DNA of 52,998 bases from Trichosphaerium sp. ATCC 40318 (taxonomy: Eukaryota; Discosea; Flabellinia; Trichosidae), in contig JALMLS010000021.1 of NCBI GenBank assembly GCA_038496445.1, positions 1 to 52,998 of the forward strand, in the 5' to 3' direction. Within the stretch, counting starts at the first letter, position 1. Each line of letters starts with the position of its first letter. Positions 35,204 through 46,945 of this stretch are shown piece by piece. The notes beneath the pieces are model-generated. The model was not told the origin of the DNA and did no database searches. It saw nothing but the letters and a program-made list of their open reading frames with translations. A program made the position numbers and the translations under genes.

Positions 35204-36771
35204 ATGTTGGAAATGGTGGAGATGGTTCTTCACCACAACCCATTATCTGATGATCAGAAATTTCTTATACTATGGGTAATGTCAGTAACTTCCACTGTGT
35301 CTATGATAGGTGCTGCATGGATGGCATGCTGTATAATACGATACGGTACTAATAAACCTTGTTTTCATTTAAAATGACGCTTTACGCTTCAAAATCGTTT
35401 CAAATCACGTGAAAACGATCAACAGTCTTTTTTTGAACGAATTGTCATTAAAAAACTTATAGGTCGATTGAGCATGTTATCGAACCGTTTATTGCTTTAT
35501 TTGGCACTGAATGATATTATGTTCAACGTTAGCGATTTATTAATGCTCGTGACAAATTACACTACAAATGAAGGTGAGTTTTCTTTGGATTTATTAAACC
35601 GTTTTTCCTCCTCTTTGTGACATTGTGCAAAGGGATATGTATAGCTCATGGCGTGTTTTATTCGTTTGCTCAGATGACGATACCGTTATTGACGTTTGTC
35701 ATTGCTTTTAATCTTTTTTCTGTTGTTGTTATGAAGAGGTATGCGTAACACTCCAACGTTCTTGTTTTCTTTTTGTGTACCAACAACAGTTGAAGGGAAA
35801 ATATGGCACGACGAGAAAAGTATTATTTGTTATTTGTATATGGACTATCAGCATTCTTAGCGTTACTGCCTTTAACTACACAGGGTTATGGAAAGGCAAA
35901 CTCTCAGTATAGGTATGTTTTACACGTGACATCTTCACTTTATTTTTCAGTCACACCTGACTACCTCTTAAGGTGTTGGATACGTATATCACAAAATCAA
36001 ACAGATAAAGAGATAAGTATAGCCCACATGTACGTTAACTATTGCACAAAACAAGACGTGAAATGAACAGAGGTTTTAACACTTGAAACAGGTGGCGTTC
36101 TATTAGTGTTTTTATCATACCTCTTCTTTGTATGTTTGGTATCATATTCTGCTACACGTGTATTTATCTTCGCGTAAAGAAACTGACAAGACTAGCTGTA
36201 CGTCCGATTAAAATACCTTTCAAGATAACGAACTGAGATCTATTTTTAGAATGCTTCCAACAGAGAAGAAACTTCTCTTCAAACGCATATTCGTAAGGAA
36301 CAAAGAAAGAGACAAGGATCTCTCTTAAAGAGACTTTTTTGGTATCCAGTAATATTTGTTTGTTTGTGGATAACTCCTATAATACGTCGACTGTACAACT
36401 TTAATAACGGTCACGAGGTAAGGAGTTTAGTTTTAAAAGGAGACAATAAATTATTTTTAGGTAATCGCACTCATTGTTCTTCAATACGGAACGTACACAC
36501 TTACTGGGTTACTTAACGCTATAGTATGGGGTATTCTAAACCCCGAGCTTGTGATTTGCGTAAAGAAGATCCCAGGCACGTGTACTAAGTTTATAACTCA
36601 AAAAAAAACGAAGACAATATTTTTCTCTAAGTTATCTAAAACAATTAATGTAGCTTCTGAGCCTTCATACGATAGTTCTACTATCTCAAACTTTTCAAAA
36701 GAATCGATGGATACAAATAATTCAATAACACAGACCGATAAACCAAACTATCAATCTCTGGATGTTGCATG
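35204..36771 (+). CDS. cAMP-receptor-like (Dicty_CAR type) seven-helix receptor, ~7 exons
   Basis: Seven hydrophobic segments appear in order across short introns: TM1 FLILWVMSVTSTVSMIG; TM2 LLLYLALNDIMFNVSDLLM; TM3 after GICIAHGVFYSF, with the usual extracellular Cys; TM4 YYLLFVYGLSAFLALLPL, followed by QGYGKANSQYRCWI, very like the second extracellular loop of cAMP receptors; TM5 FIIPLLCMFGIIFCYTCIYL; TM6 WYPVIFVCLWITPIIRRLY; TM7 YTLTGLLNAIVWGILNPELV. The tail is Ser/Thr-rich, suited to phosphorylation, and ends SLDVA. Fungal Git3 and amoebozoan cAR families share this architecture. The start is the first ATG of the TM1 exon. The ligand is unknown. Exon joins at TM4-loop rely on inner acceptors (TTGAAG|GG and CTTAAG|GTG). 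Confidence 0.8.
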
Positions 36772-36991
36772 ACACTTGTTAAAAATGCTGTAACTTGTTT
36801 TTGTTGCTGAAAAAATAAATGTAAAATAATTCCTATAGTCTTACAACGGAAACTAAGTATTATTTCTTGGTAATGGACATGTATGTACATTTTTATTTAC
36901 ACGTGGTATGGTTTGTTTTCACTTTTAAAATACAATTTTTTTTTTTTCTCCTCGTGTGAACCCTGTAAGGAACATAGACAAGATGAGACGC

Positions 36992-37750
36992 TCAAATAGT
37001 GGTTCTCTGGACCTTCTTTTTCTTCCACTTTAAACGGAAGTATACTTTACGGTTATGTTGTTCAAACTGCCCTTTTGGTGATACTTTAACATGAACAACG
37101 TCTATACACTTCTTATAGAGCTTCAAACAATCCGGCATGTCGAGGTCAAAAGAGAAAGTATTTAACCCCTATTTATCGAATAAGTTTATAACCTTACGAC
37201 CAAACAAAAGGATGTGGCGGACTGAAATTTCCAAAAAACCTGCACGCAGCAAAATCGCGTCATTTGTTTTTTGATTGAATTTTTTTTTTTTTTTATCTCT
37301 TCAAAAAGTACTCCTAGCGTACCTCTGATATCAAGGATATTGTTCCTTCTGATCCTTTGCGCCAAAACACGTTTTGAAATATTACGCGAAGGTTTTTATC
37401 CGCAAGTTGCTTACCAGTGTAACTCTTTCCTAAGACGTGTAAGAATTGCGTAGGAGAAGTTTTTAAGAGGGTTTAATATCATTTTATTCTCTTAATGTGT
37501 GGTGACGTACCATCAACGCAGAGCTCATATCTGGTTAGGCCTTGGGCGTGGAACCCCTTTTCTTTAGTTATAGTTATATCGAAGAGACGCAGCATAAGTA
37601 ATGTAACAATTCTAAAAAACCTAGCCCAAAACAGATTTTGGCAGGCAAACTCAACAAAGCAATCTATGAAGTTTTGTATAACTCCTTACGCACGGCTATC
37701 GCCAAGGTTACTTTGGAGTTTTATTAGGAACCTGCCAAGTACTTTTCACT
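36992..37750 (-). CDS. unrecognised multi-exon protein, N-terminus unresolved
   Basis: Joined exons give a continuous frame. An exon at about 37503-37665 encodes NFIDCFVEFACQNLFWARFF and runs to GLTRYELCVDG. The next (about 37310-37425) continues KSYTGKQLADKNLRVIFQN and ends at a GTACG donor. A short exon (FWKFQSATSFCLVV) follows, and the last exon (about 36992-37170) encodes SFDLDMPDCLKLYKKCIDVV and a basic end, KWKKKKVQRTTI. Phases agree at each junction. Upstream, Arg-rich sequence near 37755-37805 may be another exon, and a hydrophobic frame at 37930-38151 could belong too. I do not know the family. Confidence 0.5.
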
Positions 37751-38217
37751 TGTTTACGGTCCATTTGGCTTCTCTGAACATGTTTTCGAACTCGGCTTCT
37801 TAAACGCTACGTTTAAACAACACGTGATATATTACGGCGTTTGGAGATTTTTTGGCTTTGCGCAAAAAATATAAGTCCGAAGCTAAAAAAACTACTAAAA
37901 GCGTACAGCGCTAGTGTAGTAGTGTCGTTTTAAAACGTGGTAGCGTGTAATGCACCATGACTGCCTAAACGGCAAAAAGGTTTAAGTTTAAGGCCTACAG
38001 TAGCGCTATGTGTAGTAAGGGGACGAAAAACTAAACAACACAAAAAAAGGTAAGCACGAAAATACGCGAAGAAGTTAGGAACGTCACACAAGTACACTAA
38101 GATGTGAAGTGTAAGAACACTGAATATCTCATTAGGATTTAATACACTCACTGCATTTTGAACCTCCAGAAAAGTAAGATGAATCTTTGTTTGAAAAAAA
38201 GTTCGTTTAGTTTTTTA

Positions 38218-40711
38218 TTACAGCTCATTTCTTGTGTAATCCTCTTCATCTTCGCTCTCTTCTACTATCTCAATATCTTGTAGAGTTTTTTGAGAACCTC
38301 CATTAGTATTTTGTTCCTTTAATCTCCTTTGTGGTGTTTCTTCTTCTACAGGAGGTGTAGGAGGCGCCTCGACATTCTTTTCACTGGGAGCAATCTCCTG
38401 CTGAAGAAATTACTAACACTCACTCTTTTGTGTTCCTACCTCAAATACTTCCGAAATAAACGCTAAGAGTGGCTTTGCATACTGTTCTTCATCGTACCTA
38501 ACGGCAAGATTAAACTCTTTAACTTTAACTGAAACTAACCATAGCATTCGAAAATCTGCGCGCATGTGCCACTCCTTCAGTTTCTTAGGCCTGGCGTCTT
38601 TACCAGTTTTATAGTACCGAACTACTGGATGTAAATACTTGGAGTCTTCGTTCTCACCACTGAGATCCACTGACGGTAGTTAGCGAAGTATTTCACAATC
38701 TCCTACTATCGCACGTTCGGATACATCCACGATACCATCGTAAGACTCTCTTGCTTCGTGATTGTACTGAAAGTGTAAAGAAAACCAATGCGTTCCTTCT
38801 TCAGCTTGTTGATCATACAGCCCTAAAAACAAGAAAAATTTAATCACGTGATAGTCACGTGAACCGAAAAAAAAATACCTTTCAGAGTCAATTCTTCAAT
38901 ATATTGTCCTACATCATCGCCATCAAACAATACAAAAACATCAGATAATATCTCAAAAGCGTTGTAAAGTCCTGAAAGAGAAAGTAAGCTAACACTAAGT
39001 TTTCTTTGAGTTTACCATCTGATGTTCGAATGCGACTCATGATTTTATTTGATAGCGCATCTGGTGTAGGTTCAAGGTGTTCGCTACCATAAGGAAGAGA
39101 TTCAACTATAAACAGAAGGGTCCTCACAGCGTAGCGGATCAAATAGCGAAAAGTTCTTATATTACCTAGGTACATGTGATTGACTTTTCTACTGGTTCGC
39201 TAATTTCGTTTCAAAAAGCCGTACTTGTGGATGTCTCTCTTACACCCTTTCGCTTCATCAAATCGCCAAGAAGGTACATGTTAGGTCTGTTCTTACTCTC
39301 ATAGGATCTACAACAAACCTCTGTAAGCTCTTAAACTCTATTTTTAAGCAAAAACAGTTGTACGATGTTACAATTGGATAGTGTGATAGTTTATCCATTT
39401 GTGGTGCGCTATCCTTAAATATAGATGTATTCATACGCCATCCGAGACATGAGATAACAATATCATAAGGATCTTTAAATACTGAAGGTACACTAGCAGC
39501 ATCTGCTGAAGGTTTAAAGAAAATACCATCCTCAGTTTTTTCCAGAGATGCTACCACTTGTTACACATTAATTTGTACTTATTCTGCCGTACCTTCTTTC
39601 ATATCAATGCCTTGTACGACTGTATCCAATGTGAGTGTTGACTCAAATTCAGATTTGCGAGCTATCCTAACGCTGTAAGCGAAAATAGCCGTTCCAAACA
39701 ATGAAATACGCACAGTAGATTTCGTTGTCAGTATGTTTGAGGCCTACCATGTGTACGTAAGCTGCTCTTTGAGATATAAACTAATTCCAGTCACTATAGG
39801 CTAATGTTTTTTATTACAATAGACGTACCTGAGCTGATTCAAACGCAGACGTTCCTAGCCCTAATATGAGAACTTTTTTATTTTCGTAGTCATCCAAACT
39901 TGTTGATTGCTCAGAATACATTACAGCGTTCTCAATGCCTTTCATTTTAGGCTTATACTCCTAAGATACGTCACCGACAAGGATTACCTTTATATTGCGT
40001 ACCATAGGCATTGAAGTTGCAATGAGTACGGCATGACAAACACTTATTTTGTGAGAAGCATCTTCAAGCAAGAAGGTATTACTTACGTAATTTTCTATTA
40101 TAGTTATTTCTCTGTTAAACTCAATATTGAGATCATGTTTCTTTGCGAATGCTTTAAGATATGCTGAGTAATCTTCACGAGAAGGAAACAAATCGCTCGA
40201 AAAGTCCTGAACTTTTGGAGCGTCTGTCAAGTTCGAAAGTAATCCGTAGCTATCAAAACGCATATTAAACGCATCATCACTTCCAGTGAACCTCTTGTTC
40301 CTCGACAATAATCTACCTAACTTATGTTTAGCGTAAAGAGAAGTTTATAACATGTTATGCCACGTCACGTGTTAGAAAAGTCGAAGAGAAGAAAATGTAC
40401 CATGAACAGGAAACTTATCAAAAAAAGAACCAACCTACGCGTATAAATACGTGGTGCGATGATATCACGTGTCAAAATGTTACCTCTGCTTCCTTTTCAA
40501 TTATTTTATACCGTGATCCTTGTTGTGCTAGTAGAGCGCCCGCTTGAAGCCCAGAAGGTCCTATTCGTCAATCGTTTAATTAGAATCAAAAGAAAAGCTG
40601 TATTACGCTTACCTGCGCCTATAATAATAAAGTCCCAGTGGTCTCCCTGCGCTGAAACACTTGATAGTAGTATAAACGCTAAAAGTATGCCTAGTACACT
40701 TTTTTTGGATT
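38218..40711 (-). CDS. FOXRED2: FOXRED2-like FAD-dependent oxidoreductase of the ER lumen
   Basis: Exon one encodes a signal peptide (LLAFILLSSVSA) and then WDFIIIGAG|GPSGLQAGALLAQ, the FAD-binding Rossmann motif split by an intron. It continues with FFDKFPVHG, RNKRFTGSDDAFNMRFDSYG and DLFPSREDYSAYL, all close to FOXRED2/ERFAD. The second nucleotide motif is VLILGLGTSAFESAQ, and later come SCLGWRMN and YLHPVVRYY. The last exon (about 38218-38396) is acidic and ends DYTRNEL, a KDEL-like retrieval signal. FOXRED2 is known as an ER flavoprotein that helps unfold substrates for ER-associated degradation with partners such as ERdj5. The first ATG is not found: the signal-peptide exon is preceded in frame by TAA, so a short upstream exon must exist. 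Several introns carry CACGTG. Confidence 0.85.
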
Positions 40712-41369
40712 AGTGTGTAAAAACAACATTTGCTTTGCTTACCACGTGTTGCGAAGCATTTTCGTCAAAGTAACAAACAAACTAAAGAAAGAAAGAGGCT
40801 TAAATCGACGTGCTTAGACTAGGCGATTTGGTCCCATACTCGCAAGTGGAAATAACACTAGTACTCTAAAAACTCAAAGCCAAGTAACCCACCTATCTGG
40901 ATAAAACCAAGAGATAAAATCCTGCTAATGCTCGTGGTTATGAAGAATTGTTCAAGTTTGTGAACTGACTGTATTTGTTGAAAGAGGGCAGGAACAAAAT
41001 GTAAGACAATTTCTTTCAATTATCTGTATTATTGCAGCGTTTGCCGTTTTATAAAAGCAATCACTCTTGAGAGATTTACCACCAGGTACAATGCGTACCT
41101 AGAAGGAGCTCCTCTTATGCAATTAAGGGAAGCGTGCAGAACAGAAACTCCAATAGTACTACAAAACTACAAATAACAAGTCAAAGTGTTGTAATTGTCT
41201 CAATATGTGTGGGAAGGCGAGTGGAGAGATTACATGTAATATGTTTTAAGTGTAGTTTAAGTTATTCTCGTGATATCCTATTTGCTGGTACCTCCTTTCG
41301 CGAACCTTTTCAAAACAATGTCTTTGCTGCTTCACCGCAAAAAAGATGTAAAGAGGTACAACAGAACTG
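40712..41369. other. spacer with possible upstream exons of the next gene
   Basis: A frame at about 41037-41170 (VCRFIKAITLERFTTRYNAY) and one at about 41347-41412 (DVKRYNRTDEPEIIQEVFKY) look coding and may be earlier exons of the gene that follows, but phases do not join cleanly. Otherwise nothing is seen. Confidence 0.35.
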
Positions 41370-41919
41370 ATGAACCTGAAATTATACAGGAGGTTTTTAA
41401 ATATGAAAGAAGCACGTGACAAACTGACCCAATACCTAAATAACACCTGGTTAGACTACGTAAATACAAACGGAACAATTGTACGACATGGTTCAGGAGC
41501 GAACAAAGCTGGTTGCATGCAGTTGAAGGTTGTTGGCCTAGCATTATTTGTCGCTGTTGTGATTGTTGGTACGAACTTGGAAGTTGTTGGCTAGTGACTT
41601 TTTTTTAGCAGTGCTCGTTGGCGTGGGTTACAAATATAACAACCACAAGATAAGCACCATGAAAGGTAAATTTGAAGAGTTTACGATGAAAATTAGCAAG
41701 TTGGAAGCTGAGTTATTAAGACAAAAGAATTTACAAGGATATACGGCAAAAAAAGCATGTGAAAAAATGGAACCACTTAAATTCATGGTCAATAGATTAG
41801 CGAAACTGGGTGCTACTTTGAAAGCGCAAAGAGAGAAGCATAAAGAAGTGGAGAAAGAAATAGCCAGCTTTAAGCGAGAAATACATCAAATTGAAAGAGA
41901 GCGGCAAGAAATTTGCTGA
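41370..41919 (+). CDS. small membrane-anchored coiled-coil protein, 2 exons
   Basis: The first exon encodes a hydrophilic head and then a hydrophobic helix, LKVVGLALFVAVVIV. A GTACGAACTT...TTTTTTTAG intron (about 41570-41608) leads into AVLVGVGYKYNNHK, completing the membrane segment. The second exon is a highly charged coiled coil (FEEFTMKISKLEAELLRQK; EKHKEVEKEIASFKREI) ending ERERQEIC. A C-terminal Cys could be lipidated. The N-terminus may extend upstream, as noted for the preceding spacer. No family is recognised; type II membrane topology is inferred. Confidence 0.5.
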
Positions 41920-42114
41920 GGGCTCGAAAATAGTCATTTATCCTAGTAATAAAAACTCTTAACTGTCGACTGTGAACGGTTCTTTCTCTTCTAAAGATCT
42001 AATCATGTACTTTTATCTATCAAGTCCTAGCCATGTAACATCTTCCTTTTAGGAGGGAGGTCGCAAGGTACATCAATGTCAGAAGTTTTATTCATCGTTG
42101 TGATACTACATAGT

Positions 42115-45100
42115 TTAAAGTAGGATCAATGCCGCAAATATGGCACATAAGGTTGATTTCACAATCACTGTTGCAATGCTCGCTGCCTATTGAGTATTTA
42201 GTAAGCTTGATTATATCTTGTTTCTTACCTCAGTTGGTGCCCTGGTAACTTGAGAAGAACACGTGTTTTGTCCGTTAGTTTCAAGACTTGGGCCTGCAAA
42301 GATACTACTCCAAAATGTGTCTACAGGATAGTAGTTAGAACCTTTTTAAATCACGTGTATCAACTTACCCAATTTCAACTCATTTGTTGAACTTTTTACG
42401 ACATTAATTCGTAGCATGTACTCTACACCTACAAGGAATTAATACAAAAAGGTCATATCATAAGTATAACGTACCATCTGATAAGTCATGTCCAATAGAC
42501 ACTGGCATATCTATATGCCCTTCACCATCAATTACAACCTGGCTTGCACCTCCTCGCCATAGAGTATTACTTTCCTTGAGAACATCCAAGTCAAGAATTA
42601 AAGGCTCATTTACTCTATACGCCACAATCAGATCGAATGTCTGACCTCCTAACACAATCTTTAGCACTTCTGTTTATACAAACCATGAGCCATTTACATA
42701 CGTTTGCTAGGAATCTATGTGACATTCATCTCTAGACATAAAGCAATCGCAGGTACAGGTTCTACTTAAAGTATACTTAACAACGTATAATACATGAAGT
42801 GAACTGTACCAGCACTAGGGGCTGAAGGCGCAGTTGGAGCTTTTGGAGCCGTAGGAGTATTTGATGGTGGATCTGTTGTTGGAGTATGCGTTGAGGCAGC
42901 CGTTGTAGGAGGAGGCGTAGGTGGTACTACACGTTGCATACTACAAGGATTGTCACTTTCAAAAGCGTTCGTGCCTGCTTGTAAAGTGAAAGAAGGTGCA
43001 GGTAGCCATGGCTCCTAGTTTTAAGTTTGTTAGAACAGGACCTATTTTTAAGTGTAGTACTTGTGAAGATAATTTGTTGTACAGGTACACAATGCCAAAG
43101 TTGTTGTTAGCATAGGATACACTCTGAACAGTAATATGTTGTGATACTTCTAGTGTCAATACATGCTTCATTACACCATCTCTCAATACTGTTGTAACAT
43201 TAGCTACAGGTATATGACTAATGTTGAGTTAATGTGGCTTTGTTCTTTGTAGCTGTTAAAGCGAGATAGAAATTGTAATAGAAAACACGCACACTACGTT
43301 GTTAATATCAACAACCTCAAACCTTATAAAACAGTCAGAAAATATTACTAGCATGTACCCAGCACACTGAGATGTAAGAGGACTAGTCCACTCAGGACAT
43401 ACAGCTGACATATTCAAGTACAGTCCATCAGCTACTGTATCATCATAAAAGAACACTGTGACAACAGTAGGCGTAGCAGGTATGACCTAAAAGGAAAAAT
43501 AATAAGTATGATGTTCATTGTTTCAAGTAAGCTGTACAGGTGTTGCTTCAAAGTAGTGCGCTACAGGTCCATATGCATTTTCTGAAGTGTTATATATCAT
43601 TCGAGATATCACACGTTCCATACGTTCACCTACTTGTAACGAGGGTGAATAGCACCTTCCTGGGCTGAAAAGATCATAAAGATCAAGACCACTTGCAAAC
43701 CTTATCATAAAGTAAGTTCATTTTAGTGTCTTCATTTACTTACCCAACATCATCCAATTCACATGCTTCACGTTGTGCTATTCGCATAGAAGATATGGAT
43801 AATTCTGGTTCCACTGGGTATGGTACTAGGTTCATGAAGACGAAAGGGAATGAAGCTCCAGTTGCTGAACCAGCATCCCATTTTAGACGCCACTCCTTTA
43901 TCATTTCTTTGACCAAGCACCCATACTGAACAGCAAATCCAGTAATAACATTCGTTTCTCCTTGGTACCATAAAGCACCAGTGATGGTCATCTACAACAG
44001 AATGTAAGATATTCTTCAAAAGTTCAACTATTCATCCTTTGTAAGCGGAAACATCATAGCGCCCCAATTACGAGTTTTGCTTCCATCAGCCTCAGTGTGG
44101 GGACATTTACTTAGTACTGAGGCACTCGACCATGACTACAGTAAGTTAGCATTGAATGAGAATAGGCCTTGAAGAATAAAGTGTTCACGTGCCTCAATTG
44201 AAGACCCGCCAAATGCACTTGTTATCAAACCAACAGGTATGCCTGTACGTCTATGTAAAGCTCTTCCAAAGTACCAACAAACACCACTGAATCCTAGATC
44301 GTCAAATCTATCAACAGAGTCTGGTGACGAAGGAACCCAGCCTTGCCAAATAGTATTGAATTCTTGGAGTTCCTTAGCAATCAATGTCAGTTTTACCACC
44401 TTCTTTTTGTTTACTTACAATGTTGCTTCCAGTAAGTCTACCAACAGTAAATAACCGGATTCCTGGGATCCCTGCTTGTGGACGTAGAGCCATAAAGTCA
44501 CTTGTCTCGGAGAATAACCACTCCATGTTACTGGAAAGTATACAAATTACACCCAAGAATGCTATTTTTTTTTTACCTTTGTCCACTACAAACGAACACA
44601 TCTCCAAACGTTACATCCTTTGTATAACTATTCAATACTCTCTTACGAAAATATACAAGTACTACTTACTGTAATTTCATCCTCAACAGCCAGAGTATCA
44701 TTGATGCCAGGTAATGAGAAGATTACTTTTGCACGTATTCTAAATGTTGTAAACAATTACATGTCAAATAAAAAAAACCGCTTGACACGCACGTGTGGGT
44801 ACCACCAGCAGGTTGAGGAGGCAGTCTAACATTCCACCTACCCTGAAAGAGTTATGTAAATGTTATATTTATGTGTAGTTATTACCAGTTCATCTGCGGT
44901 AGTAGTGTATTCAACGAGTCCAAAAGTCACACAATTACCTATGTTTACAAATTTAAAAAATGCACTCAACACCTCTTCAAATACATACTTCATCCCCTGA
45001 AACTGCTTTACCCCATATATTAGCTTGCTTGGGTGCTCTATGAAGTACCATATGACTTCCCATAGCGTTCGAAAACAGATCCTTGCAAGTAGAGTTAACT

Positions 45101-45572
45101 CGAAGCTTCAAACAACAACACGTACACAGCCTTTGCAACTGTAGGCGTGAGTCACTGCAGTTGTACATTCTCCAGGGGTTGTAGAGCAAATTTGGTACAA
45201 AGGTTTAGCTGGACCACAATAATCTGCACCAGACTCTATTTTTGCAGCGTATACGCGCCCAGATGGCGCAGGAGGGCATTTGCCGCAGTTGCTAAAGATT
45301 TTGTGCGCTTGTACTTCTTCGTTGGTGCACGGAGCGATTGGGAATTCATTTACGCTGCAAGTTCTTGGTGCTGTCCATGTACAAGGCTTTTGGATACCGT
45401 CAACTGTTTGAAATCCTCTATTGCAACAATTACGCGTAAAACTTCCGCTACCGTCGTTACAAACGGAAAACTGGACTTGAAACGCAGTATTGCATCTGTA
45501 CAGAAGATTATGCTGAGATTTCACTGTACTGGTTACTAGTAGAAGCAGTACGCTAACACAGAACCAGTGCAT
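42115..45572 (-). CDS. SIAE: secreted/anchored sialate O-acetylesterase-like protein with Cys-rich N-domain and Pro/Thr linker
   Basis: Start MHWFCVSVLLLLVTS (45572) gives a signal peptide; the upstream in-frame ATG at 45647 would bury it. A Cys-rich module follows (about 14 Cys, to 45108). The esterase region has FGDVFVCSGQSNMEW split by an intron (nucleophile Ser), GFSGVCWYFGRALHRRTGIPVGLI, ALWYQGETN, and DLYDLFSP...VGERMERVI. These are SGNH/sialate acetylesterase hallmarks; such enzymes remove O-acetyl groups from sialic acid or other sugars. The C-terminal half has a PPTPPPTTAASTHTPTTDPP linker (about 42840-42930) and beta-rich sequence that could be a carbohydrate-binding module. The end, VIVKSTLCAIFAALILL, is a hydrophobic tail suggesting GPI or membrane anchoring. 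The His block is odd: see findings. Exon joins are partly approximate. Confidence 0.78.
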
Positions 45573-46013
45573 AGCTCTTGGTTGTTTTTTATAATTAGTA
45601 AGAGCAGCAGATTTGGAAAATGTTGCATTAAACGAAATCTTTGGCAAGTGGCTAGAAGTTGGTCGTCCGCTACAAAAATCTGTAGACAGAAAGGCAAGGT
45701 GGGAATTAAGTAGACGGCTCGACCCAGTACGACTTATTCGCTAAATCTAGATTGATCGCGTCTTAATTCCAGCAAAACCCATACGTTGCCGTATCTTAGC
45801 TCTTCGCAAGCAAAGTAATCGCTTGTATAAGTTCTTGGTCACAATTTCACGCCTAACGCTTCGACAGTACATCTCAAGGGTATCACAACAAGACTTTTGC
45901 TTTGTGGGGAGGCGTTCCAGTAAAAGGAGACGATGCGATATGTACCATTTATTTGCGCAGGTATCACGTTTTTTTAAGCCGTTACAAACGAGTTTTTAAT
46001 TAGAAATAGTGAA
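45573..46013. promoter_or_regulatory. shared upstream region of two divergent carbohydrate-related genes
   Basis: This 440-base spacer lies between the esterase start and the plus-strand glycosidase-like start. It is the probable location of both promoters. No defined element is recognised. Confidence 0.35.
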
Positions 46014-46430
46014 TGGGTAAGGGACCTTACTCTTTGTGGAATCCAAAACCTATTTTTCAAGGTTCAAATGGAGTAGAAGTTGTACCCATTGAAGATCCTT
46101 ATATGTGGAAGGATAACGTTGGATACCATATGCTTGTACACGCTGAACGCAATACTCCATACGTAGGAGGGTAAGCTATTTGAATATAGATGAGTACAAC
46201 AGTAATGTTATCAAACAAGGTATGGCTATTCTGAAGATGCTTATAATTGGGTATACTCTCCAGCAGCATACGCTAGAAGTCACATTTGAAGGAGGACTAT
46301 TGAAGAAATACAAAAGACGTGAGCGACCACAAATATATGTCGAGCAAGGGGAACCACCTTACCTTTTTAATGGTGTAGAATTACCTGATGCTGGTGCTGC
46401 ATCTTATACTGCTGTACAGCAATTCAAATA
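46014..46430 (+). pseudogene. truncated and frameshifted glycoside-hydrolase-like gene (GH43-like propeller end)
   Basis: ATG at 46014 opens GPYSLWNPKPIFQG, IEDPYMWKDNVGYHMLVHAE and, after a GTAAGC...AAG intron, GYGYSEDAYNWVYSPAAYA. The motif KRRERPQIYVEQGEPPYLFN then continues one frame over, ending VQQFK at a stop. These blocks resemble the last third of GH43/sucrase-like five-bladed glycosidases, which normally exceed 300 residues. The earlier blades with the catalytic acids are missing. The single-base shift near 46270 has no intron to explain it. It is either a remnant or a sequence error within an unusually short gene. It is divergent from the acetylesterase. Confidence 0.55.
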
Positions 46431-46945
46431 AACTCATTCTCATGCCACATCTACAATAGATTGCATTATTTACAGGCAGGCATAGAAGAGGAAAGCTCGT
46501 TGCTGGTAATTTCTGTTTGTTCGTTGAACTAGCATATCAAACTATCACTTGTTGCCCAGTGCTGTTCAATGGTAATTTCCATACTTACACGTGCTGTTGA
46601 AAAATGTAAATTGCAGCAGTTTTAACTTATTTGTACTTTATTTTTTCTTTTTTGATATATTTTCATTTTTGCGAATGCTATTGTAGAGCAGGTGTATTGT
46701 CGTGCATTGCTCTCTTTAGCTATGTACGGTGGAGCAGGCTCTATATATCTTGTCTGATACAAATCATGGCTTATGTGATCTTTGCGAATATCTACAAAAA
46801 GAAACAAAGTTGAGACATCAAGTCGTGATGAACAGATATTTCAACCTTTACTTTACATAAACATGTAACAGAATTTTCAGTAGCCAATTACAACCAATAA
46901 TACATGTTCAATTAAATTTTGATTACTTCCAGATGAGTCCATCTC
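46431..46945. other. intergenic, nothing recognised
   Basis: Only short, mutually antisense frames are present here. It is the 3' flank shared by convergent genes. Confidence 0.4.
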
